A stretch of 21,417 bases of DNA from an uncultured Candidatus Nitrosopelagicus sp. GTDB taxonomy: Archaea > Thermoproteota > Nitrososphaeria > Nitrososphaerales > Nitrosopumilaceae. The position numbers and the translations under genes were made by a program. Position 1 is the stretch's first letter. Each line of letters begins with the position of its first letter. The stretch spans positions 1 through 21,417 of the forward strand of contig CALBOT010000126.1 of NCBI GenBank assembly GCA_937896695.1, given 5' to 3'. The notes beneath the pieces are model-generated. The model saw nothing but the letters and a program-made list of their open reading frames with translations, was not told the origin of the DNA and made no database searches. Of the stretch, positions 1-5,696 are shown piece after piece.

Positions 1-720
1 ATGTTTTCCTAGACTTTTCCAATCAAGTAAAGCTGCCTCTGCACCATTATTTTGAGTAATCAAATGTTCAAAAAGATCAGGACTAAGAAATTCTAGTGCA
101 TGTTTTGGCATAACAGTTCCTAAAGCATATTTTCCAAAAAGTAATTCTTTTGTGAATTTTTCAGAATAATGAGTACCTCCAAAACAGATGGCAAAAGGAT
201 GCAAATCAGATGGCTTCTCAAGTGTTTCTAAAACCAGTTGAGCTACAGATGAACAGAGGACTTCATCATTCCATTGTAAATCAGTGGTACCAATTTCTAT
301 GAAAATTGATGGTTTTTTTAGATGCGTAGGCCCGTGATGTGTGGCTTCTATAGTTATTTCAAAATCTGAAAAAGATTCACGATTTTCCCAAAGTGTCTGT
401 AAGTATTTTTTTTGTAAATTTGGATATGGTATTGCTAATTCTTTTTCATTTCCACCAAATTTAGCTTCATTAAAGTTTCCAGTGCTGTGACACGTTAGAG
501 CAAGAGTTCCAGACTCTGCTGCATGTTTTGACAAAAAAACAAATCCATCATAATCATATTTTTCATCTAACCAATCTGCAGAAATTGCAGGGGAATCAAT
601 TTCAACTAAATCAAAGTTTTTGCCACGATATACATCACCATCTTTTTCCATTTTTTGAGAGATGTGTTTAGCCATATTGTGACCAGCAGCGTCATTTTTG
701 AATGCAACTAGTAAATCCAT
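1..720 (-). CDS. dtdA: D-aminoacyl-tRNA deacylase (archaeal DtdA/GEK1 type), C-terminus cut by window edge
   Basis: The enzyme hydrolyses D-amino acids wrongly attached to tRNA, a zinc-dependent proofreading step in the cytoplasm. The frame opens at ATG 718-720 and runs uninterrupted through base 1, giving 240 residues (MDLLVAFKND...LDWKSLGKH). Visible hallmarks are a CHSTGNF block (residues 78-84), the HHGPTH metal-site-like motif (128-133) followed by KPSIFIEIGT (137-145), and FGGTHY (180-185). Archaeal members are, from memory, about 250-280 residues, so only a short C-terminal piece should be missing. It is divergent from secE, and the 57 bases between them hold AT-rich promoter sequence for both. 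The identification rests on recalled family motifs and I consider it firm. It fits the translation theme of the neighbourhood. Confidence 0.9.
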   Translation of the reverse strand, partial: MDLLVAFKNDAAGHNMAKHISQKMEKDGDVYRGKNFDLVEIDSPAISADWLDEKYDYDGFVFLSKHAAESGTLALTCHSTGNFNEAKFGGNEKELAIPYPNLQKKYLQTLWENRESFSDFEITIEATHHGPTHLKKPSIFIEIGTTDLQWNDEVLCSSVAQLVLETLEKPSDLHPFAICFGGTHYSEKFTKELLFGKYALGTVMPKHALEFLSPDLFEHLITQNNGAEAALLDWKSLGKH

Positions 721-777
721 GAAGAAAAGATATATTGGTATTTTATTATTTTTTATTATAATTTGAACCCTAAACTT
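721..777. promoter_or_regulatory. Divergent promoter region dtdA / secE
   Basis: The stretch is almost pure A/T. For the plus strand, TTTTATTATA at 751-760 lies about 24 bp before ATG 778, the spacing expected for a leaderless archaeal transcript. For the minus strand, an AATAATAAAAT-like box around 738-750 lies about 24 bp before ATG 720. Placement is by eye. Confidence 0.4.
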
Positions 778-945
778 ATGCTCAAGAATATAGTCAATAC
801 TATAAAATTAACGAAAAAATCCGATAAGGAGGTTTACAAACAACACCTCAGATTAGTCCTATTTGGCTTTGCTACAGTAGGATTACTAGGATTTGGAATT
901 CAATTCATATTTGCAACAATTTCACCAGGAATGGTATTCAAATAG
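778..945 (+). CDS. secE: Preprotein translocase subunit SecE (Sec61 gamma)
   Basis: SecE is the small tail-anchored clamp of the SecYEG channel in the cytoplasmic membrane. The ORF gives a 55-residue protein from ATG 778, or 60 residues if TTG 763 is used. It has a basic amphipathic N-terminal half (KNIVNTIKLTKKSDKEVYKQ) and one C-terminal membrane segment (about LVLFGFATVGLLGFGIQFIF), the classic SecE/SSS1 layout. I prefer ATG 778 because the TATA-like box at 751-760 sits at leaderless distance from it. TTG 763 remains possible, with a weaker box at 731-740. It is followed 7 bases later by nusG, the conserved secE-nusG pairing, so it almost certainly starts the nusG-rpl11 transcript. Confidence 0.88.
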   Translation: MLKNIVNTIKLTKKSDKEVYKQHLRLVLFGFATVGLLGFGIQFIFATISPGMVFK

Positions 946-952
946 AGAGAAA

Positions 953-1408
953 ATGTCCGAAGTTACCAATTCCCACTTATTTGCACTCAGAACTACCGGA
1001 GGTCAGGAAAAGGTTGTTTTGAGACAACTAGAAGCAAAAATGAGAAGTGGGGAATTAGATGTTCAATCAGTCTTAATTGTTGAAAATCTAAAAGGATATG
1101 TCGTTATCGAAGCAAACGATCCACAAGTAATGTTCATGGCAACACAAGGATTGAGACATGTAAAAGGACAATTAAGAGGGGAATTAGAATTCAGCGAAAT
1201 TGAAAGTTATCTTGTAAAGAAATCTACAGTTTCAGAACTAGCAGTTGACGGAACAGTAGAAGTTATTGGAGGACCATTCAAGGGAATGAAAGCTACAATT
1301 ACAAGAGTTGATCATGATAAAGAAGAAGCTACAGTAGTTTTGTTGGATGCACCATATCAATTACCAGTAACAGTGGATGCAAACTATCTAAAACCAGTAA
1401 CAGCATAG
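953..1408 (+). CDS. nusG: Transcription elongation factor NusG/Spt5
   Basis: Archaeal Spt5 binds the RNA polymerase clamp and promotes processivity, usually together with Spt4. The protein is 151 residues from ATG 953, which follows the secE stop by 7 bases. An open frame continues upstream from 893 but overlaps secE and adds an unrelated sequence, so I reject the longer start. An NGN domain fills about residues 1-85 (FALRTTGGQEKVVLRQL near the start, then VLIVENLKGYVVIEA). A KOW domain fills about 95-150, with the GTVEVIGGPFKGMKA signature. The length matches the archaeal family. It is very likely co-transcribed with secE and rpl11. Confidence 0.93.
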   Translation: MSEVTNSHLFALRTTGGQEKVVLRQLEAKMRSGELDVQSVLIVENLKGYVVIEANDPQVMFMATQGLRHVKGQLRGELEFSEIESYLVKKSTVSELAVDGTVEVIGGPFKGMKATITRVDHDKEEATVVLLDAPYQLPVTVDANYLKPVTA

Positions 1409-1444
1409 GAAGGAATAAATCATTAAAAAAGAGACGAATTTCAG

Positions 1445-1930
1445 ATGGGCGACAAACAAACAATTTCAGCACAAGTAACAGGAGGAGAAGCTTCTGCAGG
1501 TCCTCCACTTGGTCCAGCACTAGGTCCACTAGGAGTAAACATCATGGAAGTTATCAATAAAATTAATGAGAAAACAGGTGACTTCAAAGGAATGAAAGTC
1601 CCAGTAACAGTCAGTGTTGATGCAGATACAAAAGAATGGGATATTGAAGTTGGAATTCCATCAGCCTCAGCACTTATACTAAAAGAAGCTAACATTACAA
1701 AAGGAACAGGTACAGCCGGTACAGAATGGGTTGCAGATATTGGAATGGATGCAATTGTTAAAGTTGCAAATGTGAAACTTGAAACATCATATGCATCAGA
1801 GATAAAATCAGTTGCAAAACAAATTATCGGCACATGTCAATGTTTAGGAGTAAAAGTAGAGGGTAAGACTCCAAAAGAAATAACCGTTGAAGTAAACGAC
1901 GGCAAATGGGACGAAAAATTATCTAACTAG
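1445..1930 (+). CDS. rpl11: Ribosomal protein uL11
   Basis: uL11 forms the base of the 50S L7/L12 stalk with 23S rRNA helices 43-44 and contacts translational GTPases. It has 161 residues. The N-terminal domain carries the diagnostic PPLGPALGPLGVNI proline/glycine stretch (about 20-33), and the C-terminal RNA-binding domain ends with GTCQCLGVKVEG and a short extension. The 36-base gap after nusG contains no convincing TATA box, so it probably shares the secE-nusG transcript. Its last 8 bases overlap the 3' end of the convergent Lrp-family gene. In most archaea rpl1 follows directly; here the inverted regulator separates them. Confidence 0.95.
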   Translation: MGDKQTISAQVTGGEASAGPPLGPALGPLGVNIMEVINKINEKTGDFKGMKVPVTVSVDADTKEWDIEVGIPSASALILKEANITKGTGTAGTEWVADIGMDAIVKVANVKLETSYASEIKSVAKQIIGTCQCLGVKVEGKTPKEITVEVNDGKWDEKLSN

Positions 1931-2378
1931 ATAGATACACAGGAGACTTTTCAGTTCTCTCTAATTCAACAAATGTTTCAGTATTTTGTATTCCATCAAT
2001 TTTTCCAATTTTATCAACCACAATACTATGTAATTTTTCCAAATCTTCGGCTAATGCACCAACCATCAGGTCAAATCTTCCAGTAACCTCAATAATTCTA
2101 TCAATTTCTGGAATTTCTAACAAATTTTCATGAATTTTTGTTTTGAGTTTAGGATCTCTGTTAATACCAACATATGCCTTAACTCCAAAACCTAACTGAG
2201 ATTCATCAATATCTATAGTGAATCTCTTTATCATTTTCTTTTTTATCAGTCTCTTAATACGACTATACAGAACAGATGCATTGATGTTTAATTTTTTTGC
2301 CAAAAGCGGAATTGAAATACTTCCATCTTTTTTTAATTCAGATAATAATTTGAGATCTAAATCATCTACCTTAGCCAT
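1923..2378 (-). CDS. Lrp/AsnC-family transcriptional regulator
   Basis: A 151-residue DNA-binding protein with the two-domain Lrp layout. It has an N-terminal helix-turn-helix (about residues 5-55, including SISIPLLAKKLNINASVLYSRI and the basic KRLIKKKMIKRF linker) and a C-terminal RAM-like alpha/beta domain (about 65-140) that in this family mediates oligomerisation and effector binding. The effector and targets cannot be read from sequence. ATG 2376-2378 starts the frame. It lies inverted inside the ribosomal protein cluster: tail-to-tail with rpl11 (8-bp overlap) and head-to-head with rpl1 across 158 bases that carry a perfect 12-bp inverted repeat. Autoregulation, or control of rpl1-rpl10, is a plausible inference only. 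Confidence 0.9.
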   Translation of the reverse strand: MAKVDDLDLKLLSELKKDGSISIPLLAKKLNINASVLYSRIKRLIKKKMIKRFTIDIDESQLGFGVKAYVGINRDPKLKTKIHENLLEIPEIDRIIEVTGRFDLMVGALAEDLEKLHSIVVDKIGKIDGIQNTETFVELERTEKSPVYLSS

Positions 2379-2536
2379 TTCTTAAAATAAGTAAATTTTA
2401 GTAGTAAATGTAAGTTTTGCCAGAATAAACCATGATTTTACTAAAATTTAGAAAAATATACGCCAATTTTAGAAAAATGATGTAAACGAGAATAATTACT
2501 CACAACGATAATAAGTGAGAGATTAAGGTTTTTGAC
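2379..2536. promoter_or_regulatory. Divergent promoter region lrp / rpl1
   Basis: This 158-base AT-rich region separates the Lrp-family gene from rpl1. GATAATAAG at 2507-2515 is centred 26 bp before the rpl1 ATG, as expected for a leaderless transcript. For the minus strand the best box, TAAAATTTA near 2393-2401, falls inside the left arm of the inverted repeat. The region also holds two direct copies of TTAGAAAAAT (2448-2457 and 2469-2478), 21 bp apart. Confidence 0.5.
2392..2450. repeat. Perfect 12-bp inverted repeat, candidate operator
   Basis: TAAATTTTAGTA at 2392-2403 is the exact reverse complement of TACTAAAATTTA at 2439-2450. The arms start 47 bp apart, about 4.5 helical turns. The left arm overlaps the likely lrp core promoter and a direct repeat begins in the right arm. 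An Lrp-type octamer binding two separated sites would suit such spacing, but AT-rich sequence makes chance matches more likely. Confidence 0.45.
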
Positions 2537-3193
2537 ATGGTAAACGAGTCTGAGATAGTCACTCTAATTCAAGAAGCAAAGAAGAGCGAAAAAGAACGTA
2601 AGTTCAAAGAATCACTAGAACTTTACATCACCTTAAAAGACATAGATGTTAAGAAAGGATTTGCGTTTAATGAGGTAATTCAATTACCGAATCAGATGTC
2701 AAAACCAGCCGCAGTTTGTGTAATGGCCTCAGGAGATATGGGTCTAAAAGCAAAGGATGCAAAAGCAGATGAAGTTTTAGATAATGACGATGTAGATAAA
2801 TTGGCAGAGGACAAAAGAGCAACTAGAAAATTAATTAACAAATATGATTTCTTTTTAGCAGATACAAAATTAATGCCAGTAGTAGGTAAATCATTAGGAC
2901 AACTTTTAGGACCTAGAGGAAAAATGCCAACCCCAGTTCCATTTAATGCGCCTATAGAATCATTTCTTAGCAGATTCAAAACATCAATTAGAGTTAGAGT
3001 AAAAAATTCACTTTCAATCTCATGTAAAATTGGAGATACTGAAATGGATGAACAAAATGTAGCCGCAAATGCAATGACAGTAATTAATAATTTAAGAAGT
3101 AAATTCCCTAATGGAGATAAAAACATTAGAAAATATATGATAAAAACAACTATGGGAAAAGCAGCAAAATTAGAACACAAGGTGACAAAATAA
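2537..3193 (+). CDS. rpl1: Ribosomal protein uL1
   Basis: uL1 builds the mobile L1 stalk of the large subunit near the E site and helps eject deacylated tRNA. It has 218 residues, the normal archaeal length. The signature block LGQLLGPRGKMPTPVP lies near residues 120-135, preceded by DTKLMPVVGKS. The split N+C RNA-binding domain begins with a lysine-rich helix (IQEAKKSEKERKFKESLEL). The ATG is supported by the TATA-like box 26 bp upstream. rpl10 starts 1 base after the stop, so the two genes form an operon. In some archaea L1 represses its own mRNA; I could not identify such a site here. Confidence 0.95.
   Translation: MVNESEIVTLIQEAKKSEKERKFKESLELYITLKDIDVKKGFAFNEVIQLPNQMSKPAAVCVMASGDMGLKAKDAKADEVLDNDDVDKLAEDKRATRKLINKYDFFLADTKLMPVVGKSLGQLLGPRGKMPTPVPFNAPIESFLSRFKTSIRVRVKNSLSISCKIGDTEMDEQNVAANAMTVINNLRSKFPNGDKNIRKYMIKTTMGKAAKLEHKVTK
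3181..3185 (+). promoter_or_regulatory. Shine-Dalgarno-like GGTGA before rpl10
   Basis: GGTGA lies inside the end of rpl1 and ends 9 bases before ATG 3195. It matches the anti-SD at the 3' end of archaeal 16S rRNA. It is an internal operon site, where a Shine-Dalgarno is expected even in organisms with mostly leaderless first genes. Confidence 0.55.
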
Positions 3194-3194
3194 A

Positions 3195-4061
3195 ATGCAT
3201 GAGAATAGAACTACATATCCAAAAAAGAAAGTACAGATGTACCAACAATTACAAGAGCTTCCAAAAAAATACAATGTATTAGCACTTGTAAGAATGGAAA
3301 AAGTTAGAGGTTCACAATTACTACCATTAAGAAAAAAACTGCAAGGCGAAGTTGAGATTGTCAGTATCAAAGATAAAGTAGCAAAATTAGCTTTTGCAAA
3401 AGCAGGAATTACAGGAATAGACAAACTATCTGAAAAAATTACAGGCCAATGTGTTTTCATGTTTACAAACATGTCTCCATTCAAACTTAACGTTCTATTA
3501 GGAAAGAACAAAGTTATGCTATTTGCAAGAGGAGGAGATATTGCAAGCATGGATGTTGTAATTCCACCTAAAAATACAGGAATTGCACCAGGTCCAATGC
3601 TAACTGATTTTAAAGAAAATAATATTCCAACAAAAATTGATCAAGGTACAATTTGGATCATGAAGGAAACAATTCCAGTAAAGAAAGGAGAACCAATTTC
3701 TGAAAAACTTGCAGGACTTTTAACTAAATTAGATATCAAAGCAATTGAAGCAGGCATAGTCTTGAATGCCGCACTAGAAGACGGATTAGTCTATCAAGAG
3801 CAAGAGATGATCATTGATGTTGAGAAATTCAGAAATGATCTGGCACAAGCTCACCAAGAAGCAGTATCACTTTCAATTGAAGCAGCATATATCACTGCAG
3901 ACAATATTGAACAAATCTTGGCAAAGGCAGCACAATCTGCACGTTCTGTTTCAACTGAAGCAGGATATCTAACAGAAGATACAAAAGAACAGATATTACA
4001 AAAAGCCCACGGTCAAGCACAAGGTGTAGCCTCAAAAGCAAAAGACTACACACCAGCATAA
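3195..4061 (+). CDS. rpl10: Ribosomal protein uL10 (stalk protein P0), short form
   Basis: P0 anchors the dimers of P1/L12 on the large subunit and so forms the GTPase-recruiting stalk. The 288-residue protein has the rRNA-binding N-terminal domain (YPKKKVQMYQQLQELPKKY; RGSQLLPLRKKL), the archaeal/eukaryotic insertion domain in the middle (PPKNTGIAPGPML, IPTKIDQGTIWI), and C-terminal spine helices with an internal repeat. One copy is AAYITADNIEQILAKAAQSA and the next is GYLTEDTKEQILQKAHGQAQ; these should bind P1 dimers. It stops at ...SKAKDYTPA and lacks the acidic linker and GLxxLFG tail normal for P0, although P1 in this window has that tail. One base separates its stop from the convergent TRIC gene. 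Confidence 0.93.
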   Translation: MHENRTTYPKKKVQMYQQLQELPKKYNVLALVRMEKVRGSQLLPLRKKLQGEVEIVSIKDKVAKLAFAKAGITGIDKLSEKITGQCVFMFTNMSPFKLNVLLGKNKVMLFARGGDIASMDVVIPPKNTGIAPGPMLTDFKENNIPTKIDQGTIWIMKETIPVKKGEPISEKLAGLLTKLDIKAIEAGIVLNAALEDGLVYQEQEMIIDVEKFRNDLAQAHQEAVSLSIEAAYITADNIEQILAKAAQSARSVSTEAGYLTEDTKEQILQKAHGQAQGVASKAKDYTPA

Positions 4062-4062
4062 A

Positions 4063-4698
4063 CTAACTACTTTTTACTTTAGGTAAATTCCAATTGTACT
4101 TCATTGCAATCATTCTTAATCCTGTAGCTAATAACAAACCAGAAATTGTTCCAGCGTAAACATCATTTGTCATATATATCACCAAAAAGAATACAGAGGC
4201 CCCTAAGAAACTTGCAGAAGCGTACAATTCTTTTACAAATACGATAGGAGTTTGACTAACAAAGACATCACGGAGTATTCCACCACCAATTGCGGTAAGC
4301 ATTCCAGATAACACAATCACAAGAAAGTTCATTCCAAACATGTTATAGGCAAAAGTAGCTCCAATTACAGTAAAAACTCCCAATCCGAGTGCATCGAATT
4401 TTAGAAATACATTCCAATGTTTTTTCATTTTTGAGTGTAAAAGGAAGATTACGATGGCAGATACCACAGTAATTATCACATAAGAAGGATCAATTAGAGA
4501 GTTAGGAAGAGACTTTCCAAGAATTACATCACGTATTGTGCCACCAGCAACGCCGGTAATTGTTGCAAGAATTATTATTCCAACAATGTCTGCCTTGTGT
4601 TCAATTGCCTTGAAAGCACCAGTTACAGCAAATGCCATAGTTCCAAACAGATCTAAAACATATATGAAAAACTCAATTGACAAAGTTGAATCTGCCAA
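4063..4698 (-). CDS. TRIC channel / UPF0126 family membrane protein
   Basis: An integral membrane protein of 211 residues with about six to seven hydrophobic segments arranged as two homologous halves. Each half carries the family motif: GGTIRDV at 52-58 and GGGILRDV at 138-145. Prokaryotic members include proteins shown to be trimeric cation channels, and some have been linked to glycine transport, so the substrate here is open. No in-frame ATG precedes the first membrane segment. The best starts are TTG 4696-4698 or TTG five codons later (MSIEFF...). ATG at residue 21 would cut into helix 1. It lies 54 bases downstream of rpl12 on the same strand and may ride on that transcript. It is wedged between rpl10 and rpl12, genes that are adjacent in most archaea. 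Confidence 0.85.
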   Translation of the reverse strand: MADSTLSIEFFIYVLDLFGTMAFAVTGAFKAIEHKADIVGIIILATITGVAGGTIRDVILGKSLPNSLIDPSYVIITVVSAIVIFLLHSKMKKHWNVFLKFDALGLGVFTVIGATFAYNMFGMNFLVIVLSGMLTAIGGGILRDVFVSQTPIVFVKELYASASFLGASVFFLVIYMTNDVYAGTISGLLLATGLRMIAMKYNWNLPKVKSS

Positions 4699-4752
4699 GA
4701 CAAATAGAATAAAAAACGGTAACTAATAACGTTGAGAAGAGTTTGGACTTGT

Positions 4753-5058
4753 TTAGCCGAATAGAGAGGATAAACCTTCCATTGCTGCTTCTTCCTGTTT
4801 TTCACTTGGTGGTTCTGCTTTCTTTTCTTCTTTTGGTGCATCTCCACCGGCTGCATCTGCTGCTGGTGCTGCTGCAACTGCTACAGGTGCTGCTTTAATT
4901 GCATCTTCAATGTTAACGTCAGCCAAGGATGCTACAAGTGCTTTAACTTGAGCTTCATTAACTTCAGCGCCAGTTGCTTTAACTACACTAGTAACGTTTG
5001 CTTCGTTAACTTCTTTCTCTAGTTTGTGCAACATTAATGCAGCGTAAACATATTCCAT
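4753..5058 (-). CDS. rpl12: Ribosomal stalk protein P1 (archaeal L12)
   Basis: P1 dimers sit on P0 and recruit elongation factors through their flexible acidic tail. From ATG 5056-5058 the protein has 101 residues. The N-terminal helical dimerisation domain starts MEYVYAALMLHKLEKEVNE. It is followed by an Ala-rich hinge (AAPVAVAAAPAADAAGG), a charged linker (EEKKAEPPSEKQEEAAME) and the universal GLSSLFG tail. A TTG two codons upstream is open, but the ATG matches the family start and lies 26 bp from a TATA-like box at 5078-5089. It is transcribed opposite to rpl1-rpl10 and so has its own promoter, an unusual separation from its partner P0. Confidence 0.95.
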   Translation of the reverse strand: MEYVYAALMLHKLEKEVNEANVTSVVKATGAEVNEAQVKALVASLADVNIEDAIKAAPVAVAAAPAADAAGGDAPKEEKKAEPPSEKQEEAAMEGLSSLFG

Positions 5059-5077
5059 GTACAAAAAAGCCGTTAGG

Positions 5078-5089
5078 CATAATAAAAAG
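5078..5089 (-). promoter_or_regulatory. TATA-like box of rpl12
   Basis: Read on the minus strand this is CTTTTTATTATG, centred about 26 bp upstream of ATG 5058. The transcript would be leaderless or nearly so. Confidence 0.45.
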
Positions 5090-5105
5090 CTATCAAAAAT
5101 TGTCT

Positions 5106-5621
5106 TTAGATCAGGATCTTGAGACTTCTACAGACAGAATAGAGGTTTTTCTTCAATTCTTTATCATAAAGATTCTCCATTTTCTGTTTTAGAATTCTTT
5201 TTGCATGATCTTGATCAGATCCTTCTGGAAGAGACAATACATTATTGATTAATTCAGATAATGATTCTCTTACCCAACCATCAAAGACGGTGAAAACCTT
5301 TTTTGAGATAAATTCAACTTTTTCAGAGCTAATGTCAATGACTTCGGTGAAATTTTCATATTCAATTCTATAGATTAATGCAAAAATGCAGTTTTCAGAA
5401 GTAGGGGAAAGGAGAATTTCTTTTGATCTTGGACCAGCCTTTCCTTGAGAAACCTTATTTTTTAATCCAACAGGATTAACAAAAAAACCGTTTACACCGA
5501 TTTTGTTTCCGTCAACCCCAGTAACAGTTCCAAATATGATATTCTGATAATCACCATCATCCTTTCTAGAAGTGAATACGAAATCACCTTCTTTTACTTC
5601 ACCTTTTTTTCTTCCAAACAT
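5106..5621 (-). CDS. Uncharacterised 171-aa protein
   Basis: I do not recognise this protein. It begins MFGRKKGEVKEGDFVFTSRK with ATG 5619-5621. The first 75 residues are rich in Gly, Val and Lys with alternating hydrophobics (IIFGTVTGVDGNKIGVNGFFVNPVG), suggesting a small beta-barrel. The remainder looks alpha-helical and charged (SLSELINNVLSLPEG; RILKQKMENLYDKELKKNL). No signal peptide or membrane helix is visible, so it is probably cytoplasmic. A TATA-like box at 5641-5651 is 25 bp from the ATG, so it is likely expressed. It is head-to-head with alaS and 47 bases upstream of rpl12 on the same strand. Its place among translation genes hints at an RNA or ribosome link, which is inference only. 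Confidence 0.75.
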   Translation of the reverse strand: MFGRKKGEVKEGDFVFTSRKDDGDYQNIIFGTVTGVDGNKIGVNGFFVNPVGLKNKVSQGKAGPRSKEILLSPTSENCIFALIYRIEYENFTEVIDISSEKVEFISKKVFTVFDGWVRESLSELINNVLSLPEGSDQDHAKRILKQKMENLYDKELKKNLYSVCRSLKILI

Positions 5622-5696
5622 AAAATGTTTCTACATTTTTCTATATTTAACGGTTGAATCGACAGTCCTTAATATCGGCACTAGGTCAAAAATTTA
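5622..5696. promoter_or_regulatory. Divergent promoters of the 171-aa gene and alaS
   Basis: CTATATTTAAC at 5641-5651 is 25 bp from the minus-strand ATG (5621). CTTAATATC at 5668-5676 is 25 bp from the alaS ATG (5697). Both spacings fit leaderless archaeal transcription. Confidence 0.5.

Noticed and set aside
893..952. Upstream extension of nusG
   Set aside because: It overlaps secE in another frame and adds residues unrelated to the NGN domain; ATG 953 directly follows the secE stop.
1441..1833. 130-aa open frame antisense to rpl11
   Set aside because: It mirrors the conserved rpl11 reading frame, has Ser/Pro/Ala-rich composition without domain logic, and no promoter of its own.
2692..3180. 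162-aa open frame antisense to rpl1
   Set aside because: A shadow of rpl1; hydrophobic low-complexity translation produced by AT-rich codons on the other strand.
3170..3550. 126-aa open frame antisense to rpl10
   Set aside because: It lies inside rpl10 and shows no family features.
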